DNA of 64,000 bases from Reyranella sp. (GCF_004297265.1 NZ_SCUT01000063.1:62001-126000), one strand, 5' to 3'. Shown: positions 16,561 to 25,306, numbered from the stretch's first letter. Notes: generated by a model from the sequence alone, not told the origin. Numbers and translations are program-made.

Positions 16561-17124
16561 ATGGCTATCAGCCGCCAGACGCGCCTCTACATCGTGCTCG
16601 GCGTGGCGCAGGTCGCCGCGCTGGCGGTGCTCGCCTGGTTCGCCGAACGGCAGGTGGCGCTGGGGCCGACCGACAAGCTTGGCTGGCGCCCCTTCACCTG
16701 GCCGCTCTCGACCGAGCGTGCGCCAGCGGGTCACGCCTATAGTGGCGAGGATCACGATGTCTATGTCTGGCTGACGCTGAATGGTCTCGGCAGCAGCGGC
16801 GACTGCCCGAAAGGCATCGCGAACGACGCGGCGCTGGAACGTGCCGTCGACATCCGCCTCCTCGATCCGCGCTTCGAGCCGGTCGGTCCCGGCGAGCGGC
16901 TCCGCGTGACCGATCTCGTGGGTTGGACCCGCGTTTACGTCCACCGGCGCAACAACAAGTCCCTGCGCTACGGCGAGGCCGTGGCCGTCTCCTACAAATG
17001 CGACGTGATCAGCGCGATCATCGATGGCGACGCCCGCGATCCGGCGAAGCGCAAGACCGCGCACGAGTTCCTGGAGTCGAACACCGTGCAGGTGTGGATC
17101 AACAAGCAGCTCGAGGGGCGATAA
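16561..17124 (+). CDS. Membrane-anchored protein of unknown function
   Basis: 187 residues. One N-terminal membrane segment (LYIVLGVAQVAALAVLAWF) is followed by a periplasmic domain of about 155 residues with two cysteines (GDCPKGIAND and SYKCDVIS) that could pair. The domain looks beta-rich (DVYVWLTLNG, VYVHRRNNKSLRYGEAVAVSYK). I recognise no family. It lies 21 bases after the second amidase stop on the same strand and could be the last gene of that operon. A 130-bp hairpin repeat follows its stop. Confidence 0.7.
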   Translation: MAISRQTRLYIVLGVAQVAALAVLAWFAERQVALGPTDKLGWRPFTWPLSTERAPAGHAYSGEDHDVYVWLTLNGLGSSGDCPKGIANDAALERAVDIRLLDPRFEPVGPGERLRVTDLVGWTRVYVHRRNNKSLRYGEAVAVSYKCDVISAIIDGDARDPAKRKTAHEFLESNTVQVWINKQLEGR

Positions 17125-17133
17125 AATGAAATA

Positions 17134-17263
17134 CCCGTCGTCTCGACCGGAGCCTCGCGCAGCGAGGCGTAGCGGAGAGACCTTCTCTCTACACTCAGCC
17201 GGCTTTTAGCTGAGAGAAGGTCTCTCCGCTTCGCGCCTTCGGCGCTCCGGTCGAGACGACGGG
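17134..17263. repeat. Long hairpin repeat, family R1, complete copy
   Basis: The outer arms are perfect 20-bp inverted repeats (CCCGTCGTCTCGACCGGAGC at 17134-17153 and its complement at 17244-17263). Inner arms of 19 bp at 17171-17189 and 17212-17230 are also perfect. The element lies between convergent genes. A second, diverged copy is at 25307-25429 and an end fragment at 55616-55628, so this is a dispersed family and not a unique terminator. Confidence 0.9.
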
Positions 17264-17269
17264 GTTGTG

Positions 17270-17677
17270 TTACAGCTTCACCGGCATCTTGCGCGCGAAG
17301 GCCGCTGCGACGACACCGAAGCCCATGCTTGCAAGCCACAGCCAGTAGCCCTCGCGCAGGCCCGTCACCGGATTGGCCATGCCGGCCTCGTTGGTGATCA
17401 CATTCGTCTCGAACATGAACGAGCCGGCGAGACCGAGCGCAGCAAAGGCCAGGATCAGCGCCGGCACGCGGCGGCTGAACAACGCGGCGATCCACGACGC
17501 TGCGAGCAGCGGGTTGGCGAACCAGCTCGTGTGCCCCAGCGCGCCGAACAGCAGGATGCTCCAGCCCGGCCAGTCCGAGCAGATGCCGGAGACGCAGAAC
17601 GCATCCTGCGTGAGGCTCGCGGCAAACAGGATGACGCTGAGCACCAGCGCGACACGCGTCGTGCGGTTGGTGGTCAT
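17270..17677 (-). CDS. Small four-helix membrane protein
   Basis: 135 residues with four predicted membrane segments. After the first segment comes a loop with two cysteines (DAFCVSGICSDWPGW) that would face the periplasm and could form a disulfide. The last residues (RKMPVKL) are cytoplasmic and basic. The family is not recognised. It is bracketed by two different hairpin repeats, R1 downstream and R2 upstream, and so is probably transcribed alone. Confidence 0.68.
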   Translation of the reverse strand: MTTNRTTRVALVLSVILFAASLTQDAFCVSGICSDWPGWSILLFGALGHTSWFANPLLAASWIAALFSRRVPALILAFAALGLAGSFMFETNVITNEAGMANPVTGLREGYWLWLASMGFGVVAAAFARKMPVKL

Positions 17678-17685
17678 CTCGAACT

Positions 17686-17779
17686 CCTCTCGCCCGCTAG
17701 GGGGAGAGGTTGGGTGAGGGGGTTGCGCACGAGCCTTGGACGCCCCCTCACCTAGCCTCTCCCCCTAGCGGGGGAGAGG
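17686..17779. repeat. Long hairpin repeat, family R2, complete copy
   Basis: Two arms of about 37 bp (17686-17722 and 17742-17779) are complementary except for a few positions. Each arm contains the smaller inverted unit CCTCTCCCCCTAGC with its complement. A single-arm copy of the same unit is at 58992-59015. The element lies between two minus-strand genes and could form a strong RNA hairpin ahead of the downstream Rieske gene's neighbour. Confidence 0.85.
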
Positions 17780-17795
17780 AACATGAAAAGGTCGT

Positions 17796-18953
17796 TCACG
17801 CCGCCACACCCAGCACACTTCGGATCGAGCTGTGGAAATGGACGAGCGAGGGCTCGTTGCGACCATAGATGACCTCGTCCGTCGCGCCGGACTCGAAGCC
17901 GATCTGCATGCGCTCGCCCAGCGGGAAGTCCTCCTCCAGCACGGTGCGGATCGCGATGTCGCGGTTCTTGGCCCAGTGCTTCTCCGGGCGGTCACTGTCG
18001 GCGGGGCGGTAGAGCGTGAACTCGACGGAGCAGCTTCCGGGGTCGTTGCGATCGGGGAAGGCGCGCCAGACCTCGATATGGTCGACCTGCCAGATAACGA
18101 TGGTGTTGGGGAAGAGCTGGTAGATCGCGATGATGTGCGGGTGCAGGTTGCGTTCGTCGTCAGGCAGCGCGCGCAGCGCCTCGATCGAGGTCCGCGGCAC
18201 GCACATGCGGCCGTGAGGCCCCGCGCCGTCGAAGGTGCCACAGTTGCCGATAAAGTACGGCGCGATTGTTTTCCGGTGCAGGTGCGGGATGTGATAGCCC
18301 TCGAGGAACGTATCGACGGCGAACTTCCAGTTGATGCGCGGTGTGATGCGGTCGACCGAATAGAGCGGGTAGGTTTCGGGTCGCAGTGCCGCGAAGTCCG
18401 AAACAAAGGAACCCAGCACACCATCGACGTCGATCCCGGCACGCTCGCCCTCGCGCACGGGCGTCGCGCGTACAAAAATCATGCCGTGCTTCTCGCCGGC
18501 CGGCAGCCTCACCAGACCGTGCGCGCCGAGGTCGAGTCCGGCAAAGCCCACCTTGTCGGTGACGCCCAGCAGCTTGCCCTGGGAGTCGTAGGTCCAGGCG
18601 TGATAGGGACAGACGAAGGCGCGGGCGTTGCCGCAGCCCTCCGCGACCGGTGCGCCACGATGGCGACAGATGTTCGCGAAGGCGCGCACCTCGCCGTCGA
18701 GGCCGCGCACCAGCAGCACCGGCATCCCGGCCACGTCTTCGGTGATGTAGTCACCGGGTTTGGAGAGCCGCGAGGACAGGCCCATGAACAGGGGCTGGCT
18801 GCGGAACAGCGCGTCGCGTTCGCGGGCGGCACGTTCGCGGCAGGAATAGGCGTCGACACGGTTGCGGAACAGCGCGTCGGCGAGATCGGTGGTGCGGCCG
18901 TCGATATGGCCGAGCAGCCGCCTCCCGACGGCCAGTTGTTCTTTCCGGTCCAT
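17796..18953 (-). CDS. Rieske-type aromatic ring-hydroxylating oxygenase, alpha subunit
   Basis: 385 residues. The Rieske [2Fe-2S] ligands are Cys96, His98, Cys115 and His118 (CRHRGAP and CPYHAW). The catalytic domain has the mononuclear-iron motif in DTFLEGYHIPHLHRKT (Asp214, His221, His224/226). It would use electrons from a separate reductase to hydroxylate or demethylate an organic substrate in the cytoplasm. No reductase, ferredoxin or beta subunit is adjacent, so redox partners are encoded elsewhere. It lies 10 bases downstream of nothing on its own strand except gluQ's promoter side; gluQ ends at 18964. The substrate is unknown. Confidence 0.9.
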   Translation of the reverse strand: MDRKEQLAVGRRLLGHIDGRTTDLADALFRNRVDAYSCRERAARERDALFRSQPLFMGLSSRLSKPGDYITEDVAGMPVLLVRGLDGEVRAFANICRHRGAPVAEGCGNARAFVCPYHAWTYDSQGKLLGVTDKVGFAGLDLGAHGLVRLPAGEKHGMIFVRATPVREGERAGIDVDGVLGSFVSDFAALRPETYPLYSVDRITPRINWKFAVDTFLEGYHIPHLHRKTIAPYFIGNCGTFDGAGPHGRMCVPRTSIEALRALPDDERNLHPHIIAIYQLFPNTIVIWQVDHIEVWRAFPDRNDPGSCSVEFTLYRPADSDRPEKHWAKNRDIAIRTVLEEDFPLGERMQIGFESGATDEVIYGRNEPSLVHFHSSIRSVLGVAA

Positions 18954-18963
18954 GACCGAAGTG

Positions 18964-19827
18964 TCAGCCCTTCACGGGGGGCGCGCAACTCCAACCATCG
19001 ATCATCTCGAATACCTCGGCCGCACTCTTCCCGCTCTCGCGCAAGCTGCGGATGGTGAGGTCGCGATCGCGTTTGGCGAAGCGGCGGCCGTTCTCGTCGG
19101 TCAGAAGCGGGTGATGCGCATATTGCGGCGCAGCATAGCCCAGCAGCTTCTGCAGCAGGGCGTGGACATGGGTGGAGGGCAGCAGGTCGATGCCGCGCGT
19201 GACGAGCGTGACACCCTGCAGATGATCGTCAACCGTCACCGAGAGATGGTAGCTGGTCGGCGTGTCCTTGCGCGCGATCACGAAGTCGCCCATCAACAGC
19301 GGCTGCCCCTCGATGCGGCCCAGCGTCTCGTCGACGAAGGAATAGGGTCCCGCCTGCTCCGCCGCGCGGGCGCAATCGAAGCGCATACAGTGCTCGACGC
19401 CCGCGGCGATGCGGCGGCGACGCTCCTCGTTCGACAGATGGCGGCAGGTGCCGGGATAGAGCGGGCCGTCGGGCCCCATTTCCGTCGGGTGCGGGGCGCT
19501 CGTGGACGCCGCGATGTCGGCTCGCGTACAGAAACAGGGATAGACCAGGCCGCGCGCGTCGAGCCGGTCCATCACCCGGCCGTAATCCGCGAAATGATCC
19601 GACTGGCGGCGCACCTCGCCGTCCCAGGCGAGACCGAGCCACTGCAGGTCCGCCAGCATCGCCGTCTCGTACTCGCGGCGGCAGCGGCGGATGTCGATAT
19701 CCTCGATGCGCACCAGGAAGCTGCCATCCGCGTCGCGCGCACGCCGCCAGGCGATGCGGGCCGAATAGGCGCTGCCGAGATGAAGTTCGCCCGTCGGGCT
19801 GGGGGCAAAACGCGTGACGATGGTCAT
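18964..19827 (-). CDS. gluQ: Glutamyl-Q tRNA(Asp) synthetase
   Basis: 287 residues, the length of the truncated GluRS paralog that attaches glutamate to queuosine in tRNA(Asp). The N terminus has the class I signature PSPTGELHLGSA (HIGH-like at 16-19). A zinc-type cluster region follows (YPCFCTRADI, later YPGTCRH), and the KMSKS-like loop reads GRRFAKRDRD. The anticodon-binding domain of true GluRS is absent. The ATG overlaps the stop of the nucleotidyltransferase gene (ATGA), so the two are coupled. The Rieske gene starts 10 bases beyond the stop on the same strand and may be cotranscribed. Confidence 0.93.
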   Translation of the reverse strand: MTIVTRFAPSPTGELHLGSAYSARIAWRRARDADGSFLVRIEDIDIRRCRREYETAMLADLQWLGLAWDGEVRRQSDHFADYGRVMDRLDARGLVYPCFCTRADIAASTSAPHPTEMGPDGPLYPGTCRHLSNEERRRRIAAGVEHCMRFDCARAAEQAGPYSFVDETLGRIEGQPLLMGDFVIARKDTPTSYHLSVTVDDHLQGVTLVTRGIDLLPSTHVHALLQKLLGYAAPQYAHHPLLTDENGRRFAKRDRDLTIRSLRESGKSAAEVFEMIDGWSCAPPVKG

Positions 19828-20621
19828 GCCGGGCCGTCGAGGAAGTCGAGCAACGCGCCCGGCATGTGCGCGATCGGATGCGGCGGCGGATCGACAGCAC
19901 GCAGGTCGAGATAGAGAGCGATCGAGGCATGCCACGCCGCGACGAGGGAGGCGCGATCGCACGTCGCCACCGTGGGCAGCAGACGGTCGACCGCACCGGA
20001 ACTTGTCTCGATGCGGCGCAGGCCGCGTGGTCGCTCGCCCGCCTGGCGTCGCAGCATCGGTCCCAGCACGGCCTCGCGGAAGAAATCGAGCGCGGCCAGC
20101 GCCTCGAAATACTCTCCGCGCCGGATCTTGGTCGCGCTGTAGTGCATCCAGACCCAGGTGCGATCCTCGAACCATTGGCCGTCGCGCAGCGCCGGCTTGA
20201 TCTGCAGTGCATCGAGCCGGCACTGCATCGTCTCCGGGTCTCGCGCCCACAAGAGCAGCGGCCGCTCGACAAATCCCGACAGGTCGTCGGCCGCGACGAA
20301 CTTGAAATCGACATGCAGCAGCGGCGGCCCGTAGAGACAGATCAGCAGTCGCGGCTCCCCGACATGCTCGCCACTGAAACACGCCAGCAGGTCGCCGAGC
20401 CCGCCAGCAAAGGCGCGGCGGTCGGCCATCGCCGTGGCGAAAGCGTCCGGTCGCACCAGCAGCACCAGATCGAGGTCGGACTCGTCATCGAAGCCGCCCG
20501 TGACCATCGAGCCGGCGCCGACCAGTGCCTCGAAACGCAGGTCGGCCGGCACCGAAGCCACGACACGCGAGAGCATCGCGGCATGCAAGGCAGGCAGTCG
20601 AGGAATCACTTCGGTCTCCAC
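19824..20621 (-). CDS. Nucleotidyltransferase-fold protein
   Basis: 265 residues. The chain begins with a pol-beta-type nucleotidyltransferase motif GAGSMVTGGFDDESDLDLVL: Gly37-Ser38, then Asp49 and Asp51. A third acidic position is plausible in LLHVDFKFV. The C-terminal half is helical (YSATKIRRGEYFEALAALDFFREAVL), as in aminoglycoside and related adenylyltransferases. It overlaps gluQ by 4 bases. It could modify a small molecule, a protein or a tRNA. The link to gluQ hints at tRNA, but no direct evidence supports one choice. Confidence 0.78.
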   Translation of the reverse strand: METEVIPRLPALHAAMLSRVVASVPADLRFEALVGAGSMVTGGFDDESDLDLVLLVRPDAFATAMADRRAFAGGLGDLLACFSGEHVGEPRLLICLYGPPLLHVDFKFVAADDLSGFVERPLLLWARDPETMQCRLDALQIKPALRDGQWFEDRTWVWMHYSATKIRRGEYFEALAALDFFREAVLGPMLRRQAGERPRGLRRIETSSGAVDRLLPTVATCDRASLVAAWHASIALYLDLRAVDPPPHPIAHMPGALLDFLDGPA

Positions 20622-20669
20622 ATGCCGAACTTACAGTTCCGCCTCGCCGCGTGCTATGGCGGGAACAAC

Positions 20670-21347
20670 ATGGCCAAAACGGCACTCAAGACCTCGCCCC
20701 GGATCGTCCTCGACAAGAAGACTCTGAAGAAGGCGCTGACCGAGCTGGCGGCTGCCGATCCCGACATCGCGCGTGCACTCGCGGAGGCGGGTCCTCCGGA
20801 ACTGCGCGAGATGCCGACGGGCTATGGCGGCCTGATGCGATCGATCGTGGGCCAGCAGGTCTCGGTTCATGCCGCCCGCAGCATCTGGTTGCGGCTCGAA
20901 GCGGCCGTGCCGTCGATGGAGCCGGCGGATTTTCTGGCGATGAGCGACGAGCAGCTGCGCGCCGTCGGTCTCTCGGGCGCCAAGATGAAATACGGCAGAA
21001 GCCTCGCCACCGACATCGTCGAAGGCCGGATCTCGTTCGAGGCCTTACATGAGCTCGACGATGCGGCGGCCATCGCCATGCTCACCCAGGCCAAGGGGAT
21101 CGGCCCGTGGACCGCGGAGATCTACCTGATGTTCGCGCACGGCCGGCCCGACATCATGCCGGGGCTCGATCTCGGCCTCGTCGTGGCGGCGCAGCATCTC
21201 AAGAAGCTGCGCAACCGCCCCGACGCAAAGCGGCTTCTCAAAATCGCCGAGGCCTGGCGGCCCTGGCGCAGCGCAGCCGCGCTCGTCCTCTGGCACTATC
21301 GCCGCAACATGCCGGACTGGAGCGCAAGGGAGAAAAAGACCAAATGA
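20670..21347 (+). CDS. DNA-3-methyladenine glycosylase (HhH-GPD family)
   Basis: 225 residues from the ATG at 20670. It is a base-excision repair enzyme that removes alkylated purines. The helix-hairpin-helix is at about 139-152 (LTQAKGIGPWTAEIY) and the catalytic aspartate is Asp167 in DIMPGLDLGL. The C-terminal WRPWRSAAALVLWHY is typical of the AlkA/Mag II group. There is no N-terminal TATA-like domain, as in the short bacterial forms. An earlier ATG at 20622 would begin right at the divergent gene's start and is less likely. The stop overlaps the esterase start (ATGA), giving a three-gene coupled run. Confidence 0.92.
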   Translation: MAKTALKTSPRIVLDKKTLKKALTELAAADPDIARALAEAGPPELREMPTGYGGLMRSIVGQQVSVHAARSIWLRLEAAVPSMEPADFLAMSDEQLRAVGLSGAKMKYGRSLATDIVEGRISFEALHELDDAAAIAMLTQAKGIGPWTAEIYLMFAHGRPDIMPGLDLGLVVAAQHLKKLRNRPDAKRLLKIAEAWRPWRSAAALVLWHYRRNMPDWSAREKKTK

Positions 21348-22015
21348 CCAGGAAGATCGACGGCCCGAGCCACGGCCCCCATGCTGGCGGCAAGCCCGGC
21401 CATCTGGTGATCCTGCTGCACGGTTACGGCGCCGACGGCAACGACCTGATCGGCCTCGCGCCCGTGCTGGCGCCACTGATGCCCGACGTGGTGTTCCATG
21501 CACCCAACGCGCCCTATCCCTGCGAGGGCAATCCGATGGGCTTCCAGTGGTTCGGCATCTCGCGCCTCGATCCCGAGGTCGCGGCGGCGGGCGTGCGCTC
21601 GGCCGCCCCCTTCGTCGAGCAGTTCCTCGATGACACGATGGCGAAATACGGGCTCGACGAATCGAAGACCGTCCTGATCGGCTTCAGCCAGGGCACGATG
21701 ATGGCGTTGCATGTCGGCCTGCGCCGCGCGAAGCCGCTGGCGGGCATCGTCGGCTTCTCCGGCATGCTGGCCGCGCCCGAGGCGCTGGAGACGGAGATCA
21801 GGTCGAAGCCGCCGGTCCTGCTGGTCCATGGCGACAGCGACGACATGCTACCGGCGGTCCTGACGCAACGCGCCGCGCACACCTTGCAGGAGAACGGCGT
21901 GCAGGTCGGTGTGCACATCGCCAAGGACGTCGGCCATGGGATCGACCAGACCGGCCTGTCGCACTGCGCACGCTTCGTGCTCGACGCTTTCAATATCGCG
22001 GTGCCGAAGCAATGA
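21344..22015 (+). CDS. Carboxylesterase/phospholipase-family alpha/beta hydrolase
   Basis: 223 residues. The triad is Ser115 in GFSQGT, an Asp in HGDSDDMLP (166/167) and His198 in VGHGID. The oxyanion segment is ILLHGYGADGNDL. This matches the small carboxylesterase/lysophospholipase family (YpfH/EstB-like) of cytoplasmic serine hydrolases. It is coupled to the glycosylase gene upstream (4-base overlap) and to the serine hydrolase gene downstream (4-base overlap). The physiological ester is unknown. Confidence 0.9.
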   Translation: MTRKIDGPSHGPHAGGKPGHLVILLHGYGADGNDLIGLAPVLAPLMPDVVFHAPNAPYPCEGNPMGFQWFGISRLDPEVAAAGVRSAAPFVEQFLDDTMAKYGLDESKTVLIGFSQGTMMALHVGLRRAKPLAGIVGFSGMLAAPEALETEIRSKPPVLLVHGDSDDMLPAVLTQRAAHTLQENGVQVGVHIAKDVGHGIDQTGLSHCARFVLDAFNIAVPKQ

Positions 22016-23244
22016 GTTCAACGATGACCCAGGGCACCTGCCGGCCGGGCTTCGAGCGGGTCGCCGAGGCCTTCGAGAAGAACCTGAAGGAAAAAGGCGA
22101 GATCGGCGCGTCGGTCTGCCTGACGGTTGGCGGCGAGACGGTCGTCGACCTGTGGGGCGGCGTCGCCGATGCGAAGACCCAGGCGCCCTGGACACGCGAC
22201 ACGGTCAGCATCGTCTTCTCCTGCACCAAGGGCGCGACGGCGCTCTGCGCGCACATGCTGGCGAGCCGCGGCGCGCTCGATATCGACGCGCCGGTCGCCG
22301 AGCTGTGGCCGGAGTTCGCACAGCACGGCAAGGAGCGCGTGACGACGCGCATGATGCTCGACCATTCCTCGGCGGTGCCGGCGGTGCGGGCCAAGGTGAA
22401 GGACGACGGACCCTACGACTGGGCCTACATGACGGAGCGGCTGGCGGCCGAGGTGCCGTTCTGGGAGCCCGGCACGCGCAACGGCTATCACGGCTTCACA
22501 TTCGGCTGGACCGTGGGCGAGATGGTGCGCCGCGCCTCGGGCAAGTCGCTGGGCACCTTCTTTCGCGAGGAGATCGCGGGGCCGCTGGGCCTCGATTTCT
22601 GGATCGGCCTGCCCGAGGAGATCGAGCCGCGGGTCGCACCCATCGTGGCGCATGTCTACAAGGCGGCCGACGCGGTGACGCCCTTCATGCGCGACCTCGC
22701 CACCAACAAGGAATCTGTGGCCGCCCTCTTCTATTTCAACAACGGCGCCTGGCGCTCGGGCGGCGCCAACACGCGGGCGGGCCACGCGGCCGAGATCGGT
22801 GCGGCCAACGGCATCACCAACGCGCGCGGCCTCGCTGGCATGTACGCGCCACTGGCGAATGGCGGCGGCGACCTAGTGGACACCACGACGCTGGCGCGCA
22901 TGGGTGAGGTCTCGATGGCGACCCACGACGACGCCACCCTGCGCATCCCGACGCGTTTCGCATTGGGCTTCATGAAGTCGATGGACAACCGCAAGCGCAG
23001 CCTCGCCGCCAAACTGTGGGGCGAGGATTGCGACAGCGTCATCCTCGGCAGCGCCGCCTTCGGCCATGTCGGTGCCGGCGGCTCGCTGGGTTTCGCCGAT
23101 CCGGCCGCGGGAATGTCGTTCGGCTACACGATGAACCGCATGGGCCCCGGCCTGTTGATGAACGAACGCGGCCAATCGCTGGTCGACGCAGCGTATCTCA
23201 GCCTCGGCTACCGCAACAAGGACGGCGGCGTGTGGGTGAAGTGA
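22012..23244 (+). CDS. Serine hydrolase of the class C beta-lactamase fold
   Basis: 410 residues. The S-x-x-K motif is Ser70-Cys-Thr-Lys73 (VFSCTKG). A Tyr in YHGFTFGW probably supplies the second motif (Y-x-N-like), and GHVGAGGSLGFADP fits the third. No signal peptide is visible, so this is more likely an esterase of the EstB type than a secreted beta-lactamase. It overlaps the preceding hydrolase gene by 4 bases. The R3 hairpin repeat begins 8 bases after its stop and separates it from the MFS gene. Confidence 0.88.
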   Translation: MSSTMTQGTCRPGFERVAEAFEKNLKEKGEIGASVCLTVGGETVVDLWGGVADAKTQAPWTRDTVSIVFSCTKGATALCAHMLASRGALDIDAPVAELWPEFAQHGKERVTTRMMLDHSSAVPAVRAKVKDDGPYDWAYMTERLAAEVPFWEPGTRNGYHGFTFGWTVGEMVRRASGKSLGTFFREEIAGPLGLDFWIGLPEEIEPRVAPIVAHVYKAADAVTPFMRDLATNKESVAALFYFNNGAWRSGGANTRAGHAAEIGAANGITNARGLAGMYAPLANGGGDLVDTTTLARMGEVSMATHDDATLRIPTRFALGFMKSMDNRKRSLAAKLWGEDCDSVILGSAAFGHVGAGGSLGFADPAAGMSFGYTMNRMGPGLLMNERGQSLVDAAYLSLGYRNKDGGVWVK

Positions 23245-23252
23245 CTCAGGTT

Positions 23253-23384
23253 CGCCTCCCCATTCAAATGGGGAGGTGTCAGCGCCTCGCGCTGACGGAG
23301 GGGTCAGCCCTTCTCGCCCGCTCCGAGTTCGTGCCCCCTCCGCCCGCGGTTACGCGGGCACCTCCCCATTTGAATGGGGAGGCG
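23253..23384. repeat. Long hairpin repeat, family R3
   Basis: The outer arms are perfect 26-bp inverted repeats (23253-23278 and 23359-23384). Each arm is itself a palindrome, CCTCCCCATT followed by CAAATGGGGAGG. The interior holds further short inverted repeats. The right arm ends 5 bases before the GTG of the MFS gene and supplies its GGGGAGG ribosome-binding site (23376-23382). Confidence 0.9.
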
Positions 23385-23389
23385 GGTTG

Positions 23390-24694
23390 GTGATCCCCGT
23401 CTTCCGTCCGCTGAAGGATCCGGCTGTCGCCACGATCTGGTCGGGCCTCGCCGCCTCGACCATCGGCGAGGACCTGTTTCGCGTCGCTGTCGTGTGGATC
23501 GCGGCCGCGCAGATCGGCAATGCCGCGGGCTATGTGAACGCCACGCAGTACGGCGCCATGCTGGTGGTCGGCCTGCTGGGTGCCTCGGCCTTCGACCGCT
23601 GGCGAGCCGACCGCGCCATGATCGGCGCCAAGTATGCGAGCGCGATGCTCGCCCTGCTGCCGGTGATCGGCTTCTACATCTGGGGAATCTCGATCCCCCT
23701 CCTCATCCTGTCGGTCATGGGCCTCGCGGCGATGCGCATGGTGTTCACGCCGGCGCTGCAGTCGGCGGTGCCGGTGCTGGTCACCGACCGCGACGCCATG
23801 CAGGCGATCAACGGCCTGTTCGACGCGACGTGGCGGCTCGCCCGCCTGATCGGACCGATGATGGCGGCGGTCCTCAACACCTTGCTGCCGGTGATCCATT
23901 TCCTGTCGATCACGGCATTGGGCTTCGTGCTCTCGGCCGTGGCGGTGTGGGCCGTGCGCGACCGGCTGGTCGACCCGACGAACAAGCCGCGGCCCGGCCG
24001 CGGCGGCTGGCGCGGCGCCTGGGACGCCCTGCTCGACGGCGCGCGACTGATGTTGCGCCAGCGTACGATGGGTGCGCTGCTGATGGTCAACGCCTTCGCG
24101 AACGGACCCTGGAGCGTGGCGCTGCAGCTATGCATCGCGCTGATGGTGGTCGAGCACGACCCGCACCTGTTCGGCCTGCACGGCCTCGCGTCGCTGGGCA
24201 TGATCGTCGGCGCCTGCGGCGTGGGCGACGTGGTCGGCAACCTGGTGGCGGGCAGCGTCCGCTTCCGCCGTCCGCTCTCGACCATGTTCCTGGGCTACGT
24301 GGCGATGGGTAGCGGCTTCGCCCTGATCGCGCTGGCAGCCTGGGGTATCGACAACCCCTACAAGCTGCCGGCGATGATGCTGGCGGGGCTGGTCGCGGGC
24401 TTCGGCGGGCCCTTCTTCTTCATCCCGATGATCACGCGCATGCAGACCGTGTTCCGCGGCGCCGAGATCGCCCGTGTCTTCCGGCTGCGACTCGCGGTGA
24501 TGGCGGGCTCGATGCTGCTGTTCAATCTCGCGGCCACGCCGCTCTTCGACCTGATCGGCCCAACCCACACCGAGTTTTATCTCGGCCTGCTCCTGCTGGC
24601 CCTCGGCATCGCCGGCTGGTTCCACTACCGGCGGATCGAGGACCGCGAGGCTGCGGGCGCCGCGGCATCAGTCGAGCAACGGCACGTGCCGTGA
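23390..24694 (+). CDS. MFS transporter (enterobactin-exporter EntS-like group)
   Basis: 434 residues from the GTG at 23390. About twelve membrane segments are visible. The MFS loop pattern is loose (FDRWRADRAMIGAKYA), and FNGL/INGLFDATWRLARLIGP is typical of the EntS/MdtG-like subgroup. It would export a small molecule by proton antiport. The start is chosen because GGGGAGG, contributed by the adjacent R3 repeat, lies 7 bases ahead. The 3' end overlaps the convergent GNAT gene by 27 bases. The substrate is unknown. Confidence 0.83.
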   Translation: MIPVFRPLKDPAVATIWSGLAASTIGEDLFRVAVVWIAAAQIGNAAGYVNATQYGAMLVVGLLGASAFDRWRADRAMIGAKYASAMLALLPVIGFYIWGISIPLLILSVMGLAAMRMVFTPALQSAVPVLVTDRDAMQAINGLFDATWRLARLIGPMMAAVLNTLLPVIHFLSITALGFVLSAVAVWAVRDRLVDPTNKPRPGRGGWRGAWDALLDGARLMLRQRTMGALLMVNAFANGPWSVALQLCIALMVVEHDPHLFGLHGLASLGMIVGACGVGDVVGNLVAGSVRFRRPLSTMFLGYVAMGSGFALIALAAWGIDNPYKLPAMMLAGLVAGFGGPFFFIPMITRMQTVFRGAEIARVFRLRLAVMAGSMLLFNLAATPLFDLIGPTHTEFYLGLLLLALGIAGWFHYRRIEDREAAGAAASVEQRHVP

Positions 24695-25279
24695 GCAGTC
24701 CCGCGGCAAGGCGCCGGTAAGGCGCGGGTCGGGAAACACCTCGACCTGGAAGGCAAAGGGCACGAAGCCCGATCGACGATAGAAGTCGAGAGCCGCCGGA
24801 TGGTCGAGCGTGCAGGTATGCACCCAGAAACGCCGGATGGGCCGCGCCCAGGCCCGCACGATCGCCTCGTTCATCAGCGCCCGGCCGACTCCCGTGCCGA
24901 CCAGGCCCGGCGCCACGCCGAAAAACGACAGCTCGCATTCTCCCGGCTTGCTGAAATCCAGTTCGAGGATCCCGGCATCTCGCCCTTCCTGCCGCAGCGC
25001 GAAGAACTCCACCTGCGGATTGTCGAGGATCGCCTGCAACTTCTCGTCCGCCATCACCAGCCGCGAGAACCACAGCCACTCCGTCCCCACCGCCCGATAG
25101 AGCTTGCGATAGGCCGCGATCGTGCGCTCCAGCGGCTCCAGCGTGACGCCCGCCGGAAACGGCTGCGCAGATCGTGCGGGCGGCCGGCTCAACATTTCGA
25201 GACTCGTCACGATGGTAGCGACGTGGCCGGAGGGAACAGCGGAATAGCCGGGCAGCAGGACAGGATTGGATGGGTTCAT
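24668..25279 (-). CDS. GNAT family N-acetyltransferase
   Basis: 203 residues from the ATG at 25279. The acetyl-CoA-binding motif is VAPGLVGTGVGRALM, close to the Q/R-x-x-G-x-G/A consensus, with the following HTCTLDHPAALDFYRRSGF closing the fold. It would acetylate a small molecule or protein in the cytoplasm. The sequence resembles GNATs often found with unknown substrate in alphaproteobacteria. It converges on the MFS gene with a 27-base overlap. The R1 repeat copy lies beyond its 5' end. Confidence 0.85.
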   Translation of the reverse strand: MNPSNPVLLPGYSAVPSGHVATIVTSLEMLSRPPARSAQPFPAGVTLEPLERTIAAYRKLYRAVGTEWLWFSRLVMADEKLQAILDNPQVEFFALRQEGRDAGILELDFSKPGECELSFFGVAPGLVGTGVGRALMNEAIVRAWARPIRRFWVHTCTLDHPAALDFYRRSGFVPFAFQVEVFPDPRLTGALPRDCSRHVPLLD

Positions 25280-25306
25280 CCTAGCGTGACTAACCGATTT
25301 CCATGG

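Noticed and set aside
13603-17064. A 1153-codon open frame on the minus strand opposite the TTC38-like and amidase genes
   Set aside because: It lies antisense to genes with catalytic motifs, shows Arg/Gly/His/Asp-rich low-complexity composition and has no recognisable domain. It results from codon bias in GC-rich DNA.
17134-17263. R1 hairpin as a simple rho-independent terminator
   Set aside because: A second copy lies between divergent genes, where no terminator is needed, and no T-run follows either copy.
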